Both the position numbers and the translations under genes were made by a program. Positions 24,025 to 36,625 of a stretch of DNA of 64,000 nucleotides are shown here, one piece after another (within the stretch, counting starts at the first letter, position 1; every line of letters begins with the position of its first letter). The stretch is from assembly GCA_026874595.1 (NCBI GenBank), contig CM049317.1:63587118-63651117 (forward strand), given 5' to 3'. The notes under the pieces are model-generated. The model was not told where the DNA came from and did not search any database. It saw only the letters and a list, made by a program, of their open reading frames with translations. The stretch is from Sipunculus nudus (taxonomy: Eukaryota; Annelida; Sipuncula; Golfingiida; Sipunculidae).

Positions 24025-24964
24025 CATTATAAAAAGCTAAGCGATTGGTTTCAAGAGGTAAATTTGACCTGCCAGAATTCAAATTTGAAAATATTATCTA
24101 AGGCATCCTGCCTGTGTAGTAGAAAAGAACACACTTTTAGGTAACATTGTTTTATTATTTGTAATAACAATATTAATTCAACAATGAGACAAGACCATGG
24201 AGAACCCTTGTTCAGTTTTAATACAAAAAGATAACAGAAGCTGAAAATATTGAGAAGGAATTAGGAAAAGTGGGAAGCACAAAACTGATGCAAAAAGAGG
24301 AGACCTCTTCAGCCTTTGACGAAAAGGGCAAACAAAAACACTAGCTTGGTAGAAAAAAAACATATCTGTATCGAACATGAAAGGTAAGCCGTGTCTGTAT
24401 TTGTATACGCTGTGTCTGTCTGTATTGTATTGTCAATTAGTAGCTATGTATAAATTAGGAAATATCAAAGTTTTCATAAGTTTGTTAGTCCTGCAATATT
24501 CAGTTAATTGTTCTGTTTCTTTAATGGCATCAGTAATGAAATCACGGGTAAAAAAAAAGAATAAGTTGAGAGTAAAGAGTCTGAGATGCCATTCCTGGAA
24601 TGTCCCTGCAATTTCGATTTTATAATTAGATATTCCCTATGTACACAAGCACGCCTTCACTTTTAGTGCGCGTTACATTGTTGTTAATTATAAAAATATA
24701 AGACGAAAAATCTCAGGGACAGGGAACTGCTAAGAAATATGAATACTAGATTTTATAGTTTATTTAAGCCCAGGCAAGGTCACTACGATACATACGCTGT
24801 CTTTCCCTATACTAGCAAACGTTGGGACTTGTGGGAAAAACGCTTAGCCGTATTCATAAAGAGCTAGTATAGTATACTACTGTTGTTTACCACATCAAGA
24901 GACCCGAATTTCTTCATCCCTCCTTGAAATTAATTGATTCAAAATGCAGGTAAAGTTTCAAAAC
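24025..24964. repeat. Dispersed ~1-kb repeat, copy 1
   Basis: It aligns throughout with 26971-28070. Both begin ATTATAAAAAGC and share GACCTGCCAGAATTCAAAT, GCCTGTGTAGTAGAAAAGAA and AGATGCCATTCCTGGAATGT. Both end near GTATACTACTGTTGTTTA...CAGGTAAAG. Copy 1 lacks a ~130-bp internal segment of copy 2. No protein is evident in either strand. Confidence 0.85.
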
Positions 24965-26593
24965 ACATGTGAAAATGAACAATCTCTTGTATAAGGTAAG
25001 GTTAGGGTGAATTTACATTTTGAAATCCCGTTTGACACCATTTTGTAGCATTAACCCCCGGATTAACGAAAGCAGTGGTCGTGGTAGCGCGACTATACTG
25101 TATATAGGCCTAAAAGTACGTATGAGAAACAAACAACGCTCGTCATAACTTCATGAAAAAGGGGTAGTCCAGATGTATTGTCAAATAAAGTTTAAGTGAG
25201 AACACTATAAACAAAGAAAAACAAATGTAATCAACTGTAACGTAAACACTAGATCAATGATCCGAGGGAAAGGACGGCGTACATATAACGCTACGATAGA
25301 AGATAAAGCATAAGTCACGCCGACGTAGATATTATCTGTACACGGAATTACGCTACTTTTTCATGGGTCGTAAGGGGACGCAAAAATTAGAATATGATCT
25401 AAATTTGTTGTAGGTATAGTAAACAAATTGCAGACGAAAAAGTAAGGGTTGCTACAAATTCTTTAAACATGCGCTCAGAGTAATATCGTGCAAATATAAA
25501 ACTCCGTCTGAGCTACGTCTGCTTGCGTGGTCGCAGAAATCGGACACATTATTATCTCTGAATAATGCCATGCATGTGTATGCAGTACATATAATCATAC
25601 TCGTGTGTGTGTGCAGCGCGTATCGTTCGCTCGCTGTAGCATGGTAACCGACGGGGAAAATCCACACTTTAACGGGGTATTCTTCTGGCAGATGCAGGGT
25701 ATTCTTCTAACAGATGACGTCTCTACTCATTAAGCGCTTTACTATATCCCTATTTTTGCTACACACGTGCCGCATATGAACACGTATTGAAGAAATTCCA
25801 GACGTGTGTTTTCTATCTGTATGTGCAAATGTACTGCGAGCGCACACATCCCGAATTCGCATATATGAAATGCCAGCTTCACGCACAGATTGTATGTTAT
25901 TGACTAAGTTTATTATTGTTTATTTAGTTGAATATTGGCTTGAGTAGAATATAAATGTACGGTTATGGTCTAGTGTTTATTTTAATTGTAAGTGAACGCT
26001 TTGGATCCCGATAACAATATTGATATATACATGCCACTTTGTTGCACGTTCTCTATGCAAATTTACATAAATAAATTAATAACCTTTAGAAACATTCGTA
26101 TTAAAGGCTCTCAATTGCAGTTAATAAAAGAAATTTAAATGGAGCAAGCGTGAGTAACTGGTAAAAAATCTTTTACTAGGTCTGACACTTGACGCTCAGC
26201 GCGCTTTGGTGTGTTTAAGGCTCAAATGTAAATTCATGTAACCACTTACTTTGTTATGCAGGGGTGCGCGACTGTTCGTCAGCTCAGTTCATGGGTCGTT
26301 GAATAACAAGAACGAAAATAACAATCGTGCACGCTTCTGGCTCCTCCCCTTTACCTATCATCTGATTGCCATGAATACGTGTCCTGCAATAACCCATTTC
26401 AGCACAGACAGATTTGAAAATAAAGTACCTTCACGTTATAGCCAAACGTGTCTGACAGTTGCTCGAAGTTATATTTTCACGTGGACAGTGTTTCGGTCCA
26501 TCGACCTACCTGATACTAATTTCCTACATGCGAATGTTAAACTAGTTTGGCAGTATCTTATATATCATATATAGTTGCATATGTATGCTTGTA

Positions 26594-26596
<3 letters not shown>
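24965..26596. other. Intergenic stretch
   Basis: No gene is supported. A 107-codon frame at 26251-26574 has no recognisable domain or splice context. Confidence 0.4.

Positions 26597-26644
<48 letters not shown>
26597..26644. repeat. (TA)n microsatellite
   Basis: It is 48 bp of alternating AT just before the ~150-bp array. Confidence 0.95.
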
Positions 26645-26646
<2 letters not shown>

Positions 26647-26740
26647 GCATTTAATAGATATATATAATACACGTAAATGTATTTTACAAATACATGGCTG
26701 TAGCTTGCGTTGTCTGTCTTGTTTATGAGGATGCTATCAA

Positions 26741-28625
26741 AGATGGATTGACATGCAACATTTCAGGCGGATACATCAAACCACTTCTTAGATAAATGCC
26801 TGATAGTATTCTACAAATTCGTGAATGCAGCTGGCGCCACCAGTCTTGTGTTCGATAAATATATATCCAAGATGGATGGACATGCAACATTTAAGACCGT
26901 TACATCGAACGCCTCCTGAGGTATATGCGATATTAGCCAAAATCAAATAGACGGATGGAAGCAAGATGAAATTATAAAAAGCCATGCGATTTGCTTCAAG
27001 AAGTTGACCTGCCAGAATTCAAATTTGAAAATATTATCTAAAGCATCGTGCCTGTGTAGTAGAAAAGAACAATTTTAGATAACATTGTTTTATTATTAGT
27101 AATATCAATATTAATTCAATAATGACAAAAGACCATAGAGAATCCTTCGTTAGTTTTAATACAAAAGAAAATAGAAGCGGAAAATATTGAGAAGGAAATA
27201 GCTAGGAAAAGTGGAAGCACAAAACTGATGCCAAAAAAAGGAGACCTCTTCAGCCTTCGACGAAGATAGCAAACGAATACACTAGCTTGTTAGAAAAAAA
27301 AAACATCTGTATCGAACATCTAAAAAAGGTAAGCCGTGACTGTATATGTATACACTTTTTAATATATATATATATTGGTTTAAAATATATTGGGCAAGGT
27401 CACAGAATAATTCGGAGTTTGTGTAAATTGTTACAAATTTAAAGGTGGACCAATACCTATTTGAGAGTAACTGAAATAAGAGCTCTGTTTGTCTGTATTG
27501 TATTGTCAATTATAGCTATGTATAAATTAGGCAATATGAAAGTTTTCATACGTTTGATAATCCCGTCAATGTTCTGCTATTTGTTCCGTTTCGTTAATGG
27601 CATCAGTGAGGAAATCCTGGGTTAATAACGAGAATAATTTACAAGAGTATACAGTCTGAGATGCCATTCCTGGAATGTCACTGCAATTTCGATTTTGTAA
27701 CAAGATATTCCCTATGTACACAAGCACGCCTTCCTTTCAGTACGCGTTACATTGTTGTTAATTAAAAAATATAAGACGAAAAGTTTCAGGGACAGGGAAC
27801 TGCACAGAAATATAAATACTATATTCTATAGTTTATTTAAGTCCAGGCAAGGTCAGCATGATACGAACGCCGTCTTTCACTATACTAGTAAACGTTCAAA
27901 TGGGACTTTGGAATAAAAGCAGGCAAACAACGCATGTAACTTAGCAACTTAGCCGTATTCATACAGAACTAGTATAGTATACTACTGTTGTTTATGTCAT
28001 CAAGGGATCCGAAATTCTTCATCCTTACTTAAATTTGTTTATGCAAAATACAGGTAAAGATTCAAAATACAAAAATCTTGAATGCAGCTGGCGCCACCAG
28101 TCTTGGGTTCGACAAATATATCCAAGATGGAAGATGATGCAACATTTAAGACCGTTACATTGAACGCCTCCTGAGATATATAATCAAATAGACAGATAGA
28201 AGCAAGATGAAATGGATTAAACGTGGCGTCACAGGTCTTTTACACAAGATTAACCATTCAACAGGCACGCAAATTTTGCATGAGCTAGGCGGTTACATCA
28301 AACCAGTCCTCAGAAAAGGGCATCAATGAATGTAACAAAAACGGCGCAATAGGTGGCGCCACCTGTCTGCTCTACAACAAATCTATCCAATTCGGATAAA
28401 CGTGCACAATTTAAGGATGATCTATCGATACACTCCTGCGATATGTGCATTTTCACCTAAAACAGATTTATGGGTGGATGCTACGTAAAAAAATTGTAGG
28501 TGGCGCCAATAGCCTTGTGTACGAGATGGAGGTATCTAACAATATCTGTGGACATGCACGATTTCAGCACAATACATAGAACCACCGCTAAGATACACAG
28601 GTGAACACTGCACGTATAATTTCCC
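26741..28625. repeat. Array of diverged ~150-bp units, interrupted by the 1-kb repeat
   Basis: Units share GCTGGCGCCACCAGTCTTG, TATCCAAGATGGA, GACATGCAACATTTAAGAC and GAACGCCTCCTGAG. A partial unit (26741-26828) and a full unit (26829-26970) lie left of the inserted dispersed repeat. Another close copy (28079-28212) and more diverged ones (about 28226-28340, 28355-28500 and 28500-28620) lie to its right. It is non-coding. Confidence 0.75.
26971..28070. repeat. Dispersed ~1-kb repeat, copy 2
   Basis: It is the second copy of 24025-24964. It sits between two near-identical ~150-bp array units. It carries an extra ~130 bp, about 27355-27484, that starts with a short (TA)n tract. The superfamily is unknown: no clear terminal inverted repeat, LTR or poly-A tail was recognised. 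Confidence 0.8.
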
Positions 28626-29224
28626 AGGCAACAATTTACATGTGGCCCGTTTATTATGCCGGGTTTCAGAAAGATCGGTCCAAGCCTCTTAAGAATTCTC
28701 CAGAAACGAACGCGGTGGTGGCCGACCTTGGATAAAATTTAAGTTTGAAACAATATACTAGGAATCTTTTTGTATTATCCATAGTTATAATAAGAACTAG
28801 GTGATTGCGAGATGGGGGAGGGGATACGGCCAATAACCCTCACCGTTCCGATCGTTACCCCTACCCACCGGATCCGAGTAATCAAACAGACAAGGTATAC
28901 AGACGAGGATAGAGATACAAGGAAAAGGTTAACCTGTAATACAAATGTGGTATGTCTGTGGAAGTAGCCCTTCATAAGGTGTGTCAATGCTGCGAGTATA
29001 TTTAGTGATATTGAACTATTATATCGGAAGATAAATCTATGATTACATACTAGTATTTTACATTGTCACCAGATAACTGATAACAAGACTGGATTTTCCA
29101 ACCTCACAAGGACTTTGTGTAATGACCTACCTTTTTATTGTACCAAGCATATTTTATTGGCAGGGATATATATGTTTGCCATATTATGATATATTAGATT
29201 ATTGCTGGCTGTTGATGCCATGTC

Positions 29225-29227
<3 letters not shown>
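28626..29227. other. Intergenic stretch
   Basis: No gene is supported. Confidence 0.4.

Positions 29228-29274
<47 letters not shown>
29228..29274. repeat. (TA)n microsatellite
   Basis: It is 47 bp of alternating AT. It generates false Ile-Tyr repeat frames. Confidence 0.95.
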
Positions 29275-29276
<2 letters not shown>

Positions 29277-29883
29277 TTTATTACTGGTTGTCTGCGAACA
29301 ACAATACGGCATATTCAAACCTTACAAGTAGCTATGCTTGGAGATATGCAGCACATGAGGGGTAGTAATAAAGTGGTCATTGGTGAAGGCATACGAGAGA
29401 GTAGTGGTGCCAACCTAAGAAGCACCAGAAACTACGTTCATCAGGGTTTTGAATGTATTAAGATAGTGAAGGGGGCGGGGGGGTTGAAGTGAGATGGCAG
29501 TGATTGGTATTTTAGGGAAGAGATACCAGGGTCTTCACCCCTGACAGTGGCACAGCAGACCACAAATAAATGTCCCCCATTTACAAAGTACTATGTGGTT
29601 GTCACTTGTTCTTTGTTTCCCTTGCATGAGTTGATGAATGGGGCTGAGACAGTTTGGTGACACAAAAAACTGTCACTATAAATAAGTTCTCACTGCTTAT
29701 GTCATGGCGGCTGAGCAGTATGGCCCCGTGTATTCTTGAATGAATTTACCGAATAACCGAGAAAAAAAGCACTTCCTGTTGCCAGTATGTAGCAGTTATG
29801 TTCTAAATAAGATACTTATACAATGCTGCCTAAGGTGTAATGCTGAAATTTCCTAAGAACTCATAACACGCCTCCCTTTCCAG

Positions 29884-30041
29884 AAAATACGGTCGTTTTG
29901 TGCACAAATACCACTTAGCTCTATATTTGGGGAAACAGTCCACCCTTCATCAATAATGAGACGTCTTGTCGCTGAAGGGAGCAACATAAGAAATGTGCGG
30001 GAAGAGATCGACAGTCATATGTTTTCACGTGTACTGACCAT
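29884..30041 (+). CDS. Candidate internal exon of an unidentified gene
   Basis: A pyrimidine-rich acceptor (CGCCTCCCTTTCCAG) precedes and a strong donor (AT|GTAAGT) follows. The 158 nt are open in one frame and read from KIRSFCAQIPLSS through HPSSIMRRLVAEGSNIRNV to DSHMFSRVLT. The exon would begin in phase 0 and end in phase 2. The candidate terminal exon at 33615 can receive phase 2 and gives a stop. The text around SSIMRRL...HMFSR loosely recalls the end of tyrosine-recombinase-like domains, so a transposon-derived relic is an alternative. No upstream exon was identified. Confidence 0.3.
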
Positions 30042-31823
30042 GTAAGTGGCGCAGTGGCCTGGTCAAATGTCAGGCCAAACATGCTTAGACCCGTAACTGA
30101 CAGCAGGGTTTATCCATATGCTCAGTAGACCATAATCCTGAAGGTTGAATGTGTCACACGCCTACGTTGTGAATAACCAGATCACCAAGTGATCAACTGA
30201 GGCATTCCGGTCTTTGCCGAAGGCAGTCCGGCTATTTACGGTGGTAACCTCCACGGAATTAAAACAAAAATAATTTATTTTGAGTCATTTTGGCGTGGGG
30301 GCGGCTTTTTTAACTCAAGGATTGTCGTCCTAGTTCTTTGTGTGAGGAAGTCGATTCGGATTTTTTTGGTAAGAGAGGTAAATTTACATTTTAATTAGTC
30401 TCGACGGTACTGAGGCTGCAATAACTTTTCAAAATTGATCGGCTTAAATTTAATTGGGACTCTGTAGGTTCTCTGGCAGAAGTGAGAGTACACATTTTAA
30501 AAACGCTCTGAGAACACTTAATTCCCGAATCTTAATAAATATGACCGGTGTGCATATGCAGTATTGCAGCTAACCACGCTACATCTCGACTGGGCGCAGC
30601 TACCTGGGTGTACTGTAGCTCGGACCAGATTGCGCTCAAGGCTGGGGCTGGCTTGATGTCGTGCAATAGTGCTGAGGGGGTGAGTTCTGGCTCTGGCAAA
30701 TATTGAGGTATGGTAAGCCTTTAACCTGGCTGTGGGCTTCTTTTGGTAAAAGGAGCTAGTGGTATTGCAGCCTCTTAATGTCACTTAATTTCGGCAGCTT
30801 CTTTCCGTAAATGGTTTGTAAATATTTTTATCATAAAAGTCTACTCTCTGTCTGCAGGACTGTTCACTGATTTATTCCTATAAATGTTTAGTTTTCGCCT
30901 CTTTTTCCCCTCAGTTAACACTAGATCGGGACGGTCAGGGCCATAACCGTACACGTACACGGCTACCAGTAACACCAAGGAGCAGGCCATTTGGTGCACG
31001 TGGCGAGGCGCAGCGACTGAGGCCATAATTTGTCATCAGTTATATTTTGAATAAATGTGCAAACCAAATTGCCATCTTGCTATTAGTCATATGCCTTCCG
31101 GCCTTTAATTTGGTAAAACAAAGAATTTTCGTGATACATTTATATGTTTTCTTTGCCAATAACTAGTTCCTAAGTCAACTGATAACCACAAAACAAAAAT
31201 CACCAACAGTAAACTTGAAAATCTTTCATAGTTGAATGGAATCCACATATTCGCAATGCTAAATTATATAACAAATCTTTGTAAAAAAATGATAATAAAT
31301 GTGTTAAGTCTTTGATCTATACCTTGAGCTATGGAAATAATAATTAAGTTGTAGATTATAAAATAGATGCCTAAAATCATTTTGGGAAGAGAAATTTAGT
31401 AAAAACTAATCGGTCATAACCCTTACCGATAAAATCGTTTGACCTGAAATCAGTCAAAAGTAACTGATTTTTCAGTTATACCTCTACGTGTTCTTAGGTT
31501 GACATGGTTACTGTGTCGATCAGTTATTCGGTACCTGAGTTTAGCACACCAAAGGGAAACACAAATTAGCAGGTCTGCCAGTTAAATATGAACTGCCGAG
31601 AAGTTAGATTTTCATCGACCAGATTAATCTCGTAATCTCTTAAAGTCTCGGCTTTTCAAACCACGCCGTTAGCTTCATTCTAACAACATTCATTGATGAT
31701 CGGGTCGCATCCCGTGAAACAGACTGTAGTAAATTTACAGTGTTGTTTTTCTTCAGAGTTATACTGCTCTGGCCAAGTCTGTAGCCCATAAAGCACTTTA
31801 CAACGGAGGGTAACTCTACCTTC

Positions 31824-31887
31824 TATATTTATATATATATATATATATATATAAATATATTTATATATATATATATATAAATATATT
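31824..31887. repeat. TA-rich microsatellite
   Basis: There are two (TA)n tracts joined by ATAAATATATTTA. It is non-coding. Confidence 0.9.
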
Positions 31888-32258
31888 TACAGGGTTGCAT
31901 ATTCCACTCGCCCCGGAAGAGAAAAAGAACTAGATGTGTTCGGGCAATGGTCCTCAGAGCTAGGACCCCGCGTTTCTGCTAGTGCTTGACTAGTTTACAA
32001 ATGGGTGAAAAATTAAGAAACAGGGTTTTATCTATATGCATGAGGAAAATAAATCCTACTGGATCAAATGATATTAAAGAAGATATGTCTGAAATAATGT
32101 GTGCAATAGCAAACCACCGAATGTATAGTCTGTTAGCCATATTTTATTTTGAGCAAGTCTGTAATTCAATAGAAAATCAGCGATTCACTTTTCAAGCGGG
32201 GCCCTAATAATGCCTATTTATCTTCTGTTTCTGAGTAATTATATATATATACAGATTC

Positions 32259-32998
32259 TGTAACACTAGGCAGCGTGAAATGTCTAGGGGAACGAACAAA
32301 GAAGTCAGTGGTTTTCTGTTAACAAATAAAACAACCCTAACATTTAAATACACTAAATCAATACAATTTCACAGTATAACAACAGTACAACAGCAAATCA
32401 ACACAATTACACAACACAATTCATAAAGTGTACAATACCTGGATTCCACCACTGTCACAGCGACAACAAGTCCTTTAAGACGTATAATCCAGATGAACAG
32501 TTCACATAAACCTCCTCAGAGAATAACTGTCCAATTCAATCACAAAATCAATCTGTTGTAATCCAAAAGTGAAGTTATTGTAATTATTCTAAAGGCAAAC
32601 TGAAGACTATATAAAATCCTTTACAAATTTCGAAGAAGATCTAGAACTGCTGCAATTATGGGAAATGTCCACAAACTGACTCACACTCTTCTGTGTCCGC
32701 TGGAATATTTCTCTCTCTCCTCTCCGGCCTCTAAACACAGTCCCTAATTTTTAGCTTCTCGCCCAAAGACCTAGAAACTTCTATTTCACGAACATTCGAA
32801 AGAACCCAACAATACATAATACACACGCGCCCGAAGAACAATACAAAACACGCGCTCACAGAGCGCGACCAGCCCAGAAAATTCCAGATTAGCATGAGCG
32901 CTGTGTTTCTACACATCAGACCCCACTCGTGGGCCGGGCCATGGCAACGAACTATGGTTGCGTTTCACAGACACATTAAAGAGACATCTGTGATAACA
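32259..32998 (-). repeat. LTR-like dispersed repeat, copy 1
   Basis: It aligns with 53046-53737 in the same orientation. Shared words include ACACTAGGCAGCGTGAAATG, TCTAGGGGAA, ACACTAAATCAATACAAT, GTCCTTTAA and TGTCCGCTGGAAT/TGCGTCCGCTGGAAT. It begins TGTAACAC and ends GATAACA. No internal retroviral coding sequence adjoins it. The orientation call follows copy 2. Confidence 0.6.
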
Positions 32999-33059
32999 AT
33001 ATATATATATATATTTATATATAAATATATATATATATATATAGCTACCGATAAATTTC

Positions 33060-33097
<38 letters not shown>

Positions 33098-33231
33098 TAA
33101 TTTTAGATAAAGATTAATTTTCTATTATAAATATATATATTCATGTGAGTATATAAATATATACTAGTTTTAAATTATGAAAATTTTAATTATTTATATA
33201 CATGTATATTTACACACACACACACACACAT

Positions 33232-33298
<67 letters not shown>

Positions 33299-33474
33299 GA
33301 TGTTTATTCCATTCTCCCCATTGAAAAAAGAATGCTTATTTATATATATAGTTTATATATGGGCCACATTTTTTTGCATCATAATCATTCTTTGTCCTAT
33401 TTTTACGTTTTGTTTACTTCTAAATCAGACCATGTAGAGAGACTATTTTAGTTTAATTATTTACTTTATATGCA

Positions 33475-33506
<32 letters not shown>
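32999..33506. repeat. Cluster of (TA)n and (CA)n microsatellites
   Basis: TA tracts lie at about 32999-33043, 33062-33098, 33238-33294 and 33478-33506. A CA tract lies at 33210-33238. Open frames here are low-complexity artefacts. Confidence 0.9.
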
Positions 33507-33510
<4 letters not shown>

Positions 33511-33614
33511 AATGTTTTTTGTTCAACAGTCTATAATGTAAATTCCTTGTCCCACTAAATGTTTGTATAAATTGTTCCGTTCCATATGAAATGTTTTTTC
33601 TTCTTCTGTAACAG

Positions 33615-33681
33615 GTTGGCACATGTCAAGCTAAAAGACGAAAGAAGAGAGTTCTGCCGCCAACGAGAAGTGACCTTGTAG
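33615..33681 (+). CDS. Candidate terminal coding exon
   Basis: A strong acceptor precedes it (TTTTTTCTTCTTCTGTAACAG, ending at 33614). Joined in phase 2 to the exon ending at 30041, it reads LAHVKLKDERREFCRQREVTL and then TAG at 33679-33681. An alternative phase-0 reading is also open (VGTCQAKRRKKRVLPPTRSD..., stop at 33702-33704). The following ~480 bp look like unique 3' UTR and end in a canonical AATAAA. No homology is recognised. Which frame is used is not settled. Confidence 0.35.
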
Positions 33682-34157
33682 CCACAGGTGTTGGTTCTCG
33701 TTAACTCAGTTTTATATCTTCAGGAAGTTTTTGTCTTTGTGGACCATGTGACCAAATGAGTTTACCAGTATATTTATTGCTCTTGATATGGGCTTTGAAA
33801 CCATGTTTTTGTTTAACTTAAAATTCCCAGCTGGGGCAGATGATGTCTAGATGTTCCTACAGCTGGATGTATATGGCATACACACTGATTATGATAGATC
33901 TAGCTCAGTTGCCAAGATAATAGTTGGTCTAGTTGAAAGCGAGGTCTTATCACATTGAACATTCATCATCTTGGTAAATTAAACAACACATATTGTTCCG
34001 ATCACACTAAAGGGATCATGGGGATCACTTTGTAAATGATTCAAAGAATCCTGTTCAAAATATTCCAATTTGACCTCTCAGACTTCTCTGTATAATCAGT
34101 TGAATACGTGAAGCATAAACTATTTGCTTGTAAATAGATCATTGACATGAATAACCA

Positions 34158-34163
34158 AATAAA
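34158..34163 (+). promoter_or_regulatory. Poly(A) signal AATAAA
   Basis: A canonical hexamer lies about 480 bp after the candidate terminal exon and 58 bp before the left target-site duplication of the foldback element. It supports a plus-strand transcript ending near 34180. Confidence 0.45.
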
Positions 34164-34227
34164 CGTCTGCCATTATTCATGATGTTACTTGTATTATATA
34201 TATGCTTATAACGTTCGCAAAATAGGT

Positions 34228-36625
34228 GTTACGGCACAAATTGTCGCCCTGCACAAATTGTCGCCGGCGACAATTTGTGCAGGGGCTGTCGGCACAAATT
34301 GTCGCCGGCACAATTTGTCGCCGGCACAAATTGTCGTCCTTAGGTGGCGACAACTTGTGAAGGCATTGACGGCACAAATTGTCGCCGGCACAAATTGTCG
34401 TCCTTAGGGGGCGACAAACTGTGTAGGCATTGTCGGCACAATTTGTCGCCCTGCACAAATTGTCGCCAGCTACGATAATGAATACAGCAATTCTCAACGA
34501 TAATGCATACACTTACTCTTATACATATCTGGGTGCAATTGTCTCATTATCTTTATCTTATATATATGAATAACAAACGCATTGATCATCATGATTCTTT
34601 GCCTGATTTTGGATCATGGAGTGTTCCATCAGATTCTGCAGTTTGGTGGCGCCACCTATATTTTTCTTAATTTTACGGAGGCCTTTCTCTATTTTCAAAA
34701 CCTTAAAAAATGTGGTCATCTGTTAAAAGCACAAATTTTAACTGTTTAGACAAGCAACTTCTTATTATACATCCAGGGAGGTCCATAAAAGTTATTCATG
34801 GAAACATGAAATTAGGTCACTGTGACCTATAACCTTAGAACAATGTTACCCTGAATACAGCTGAGCGTCATGGCCCATAGGCCACTTGTTTAGTTGCTGA
34901 TACACTGGTTTCCTAAATTTACTTTCGACCCTCCATTTATATATAACTGGAGATGGTTTATATCGGCTAGCATCACGTTTAATACACTATATTTTAGCCT
35001 TTAAACCTCGTCAACCGAAAGGTGTGGTCCCTCTCGAGATTTTTTTTTCACTGCATAAAACGCAAAGAGAATCCAACCTAGGCATTAAAATAACTGTAAG
35101 GTCGTCCTTTGCGTTAATTATGATAAAAAAAATATCGGGGTAAAAATGGTGGTTGCCACTGCGGACATTTGTAAGTCGCCATTTAAAAAATATCATTATG
35201 GTACGGAGCTGAAACTTACATAGTATATTTTTCCCAGTATCAGCCAAATTATCAAAATTTTCGGGTCGGTCAATTTTATGACGTCATTATTACGTAACAC
35301 CGTGGCCGATTGTCATGATCTTTGTTTACCTAGATAGAGGAGACATTATACAATCTCAGTAAATACTAGTACTTTATGTGCGTCAATTTAAAAATCCTTG
35401 AGGGGGTGGTTACCATCCCCTCTTCAGTCATAATTAATGTTACAAAAAATGGCTCAGGTAGACGAGAGTTTTGCAGGTGTAGTAGGAATAAAAGTACCTG
35501 TAATATTAGTCCGGGCTCTACCGTAAAGGCAGTCATCACTACACACAACATTATTTTTCTATGGAAGGCAAACATTTTTCTCTGGTGGACTAGGGCCCCT
35601 TTTACTCTGGCATCAGACTGACTCGATTTTGCGCCCTCGCCGGACTGCCCAGTTTATGATCTCTCTATTGGTTAATGTTATAAAATAAATAATCGTTCTG
35701 GTATTTTTCTTTGATGTTCACACGAAAGATTCACAGGACTGAATGAAATACATTTCAATTTCATCGTCTGTCATGAAAAAGTTTGTCAACATGAGTTGGA
35801 AAATCTGCTTTTCGTTTATTTAACTCTAGTTCTACGAAGGTGGGGAGGGGGGGGGGGGGGGGTGGGGTTGACAAAAAACCCTAACGATTTTTTTCCTGCC
35901 GCTAAACATTCCTCAGATATATCGCTAAACGACCGTCAGGTTGATTCTTTGGCCTCATTCTGGTGCAAGCAGATCAAACCTACCACCTTCCCAGGTATAC
36001 TGTGACTGTTTTAAGGTGTGAGGTTAGGGGTAGGTGTAAATGCACATTTAGCTATTAATAAATACATATCAATTATGAAGTTAGTTTCAGTTAAAACTAG
36101 TGCATGTAGTTTTCTTCATTATTTTGCAAAAATACCCCATGAAAATTGGATTTTCCTATGATTTTCTACGACATTTTGATTTTTCCTATATTTTCCGAAA
36201 TAAATGTCGATTTTTCGGTTATCGGTTAATATGATATTATAGTGACTTTTATATTTTGGTATAAATGGAAAGAGGGGACTGATACCTATCCATTGGTACC
36301 ACATACGGGATATCGGGGGTTCGTTATAAAAAAGAGCCTTCATTTGAATGTACGCACACAAGTTATTGTATTCATTATCGTAGGTGGCGACAATTTGTGC
36401 AGGGCGACAAATTGTGCCGACAATGCGTACACAGTTTGTCCCCACCTAAGGACGACAATTTGTGCCGCCGACAATTTGTGCCGTCAATGCCTTCACAAGT
36501 TGTCGCCACCTAAGGACGACAATTTGTGCCGGCGACAAATTGTGCCGGCGACAATTTGTGCCGACAGGCCCTGCACAAATTGTCGCCGGCGACAGTTTGT
36601 GCAGGGCGACAATTTGTGCCGTAAC
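34228..36625. mobile_element. Foldback-type DNA transposon 1, 2398 bp
   Basis: The terminal inverted repeats are both about 259 bp: 34228-34486 and 36367-36625. They start GTTACGGCACAAATTG and are built of repeated GGCGACAATTTGTGC and its complement. The left arm holds a perfect 30-bp palindrome at 34251-34280. The element is flanked by an exact 7-bp direct duplication, AATAGGT (34221-34227 and 36626-36632). The ~1.88-kb interior has no transposase. It carries one ~290-bp copy of the repeat tandemly arrayed at 56-57.6 kb, and a poly-G tract at 35847-35862. Long repeat-built arms with a 7-bp duplication recall Galileo-like P-superfamily foldbacks, but the superfamily is inference. Confidence 0.85.
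34571..34880 (+). repeat. Single ~300-bp GGCGCCACC repeat inside the foldback
   Basis: It contains ATCATGATTCTTTGC, GGTGGCGCCACCTATA, GTCATCTGTTAA and CATGAAATTAGGTCACTG. It ends with GCCCATAGGCCACTTGTTT, a short GGCC-hairpin followed by CTTGTTT. It matches units of the array at 55955-57660. Confidence 0.7.

Noticed and set aside
31986-32207. 73-codon plus-strand frame
   Set aside because: No homology or exon signals were recognised, and it lies between a TA tract and the LTR-like repeat.
33177-33437. Ile-Tyr repeat frames here and at 29122-29331, 52292-52474 and 54964-55152
   Set aside because: They are products of (TA)n and (CA)n microsatellites.
34177-34512. Minus-strand frame rich in ICAGDNLCRR-like words, and its plus-strand twin at 36242-36655
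   Set aside because: The peptide repeats come from the palindromic GGCGACAATTTGTGC modules of the foldback arms, which are open in several frames on both strands.
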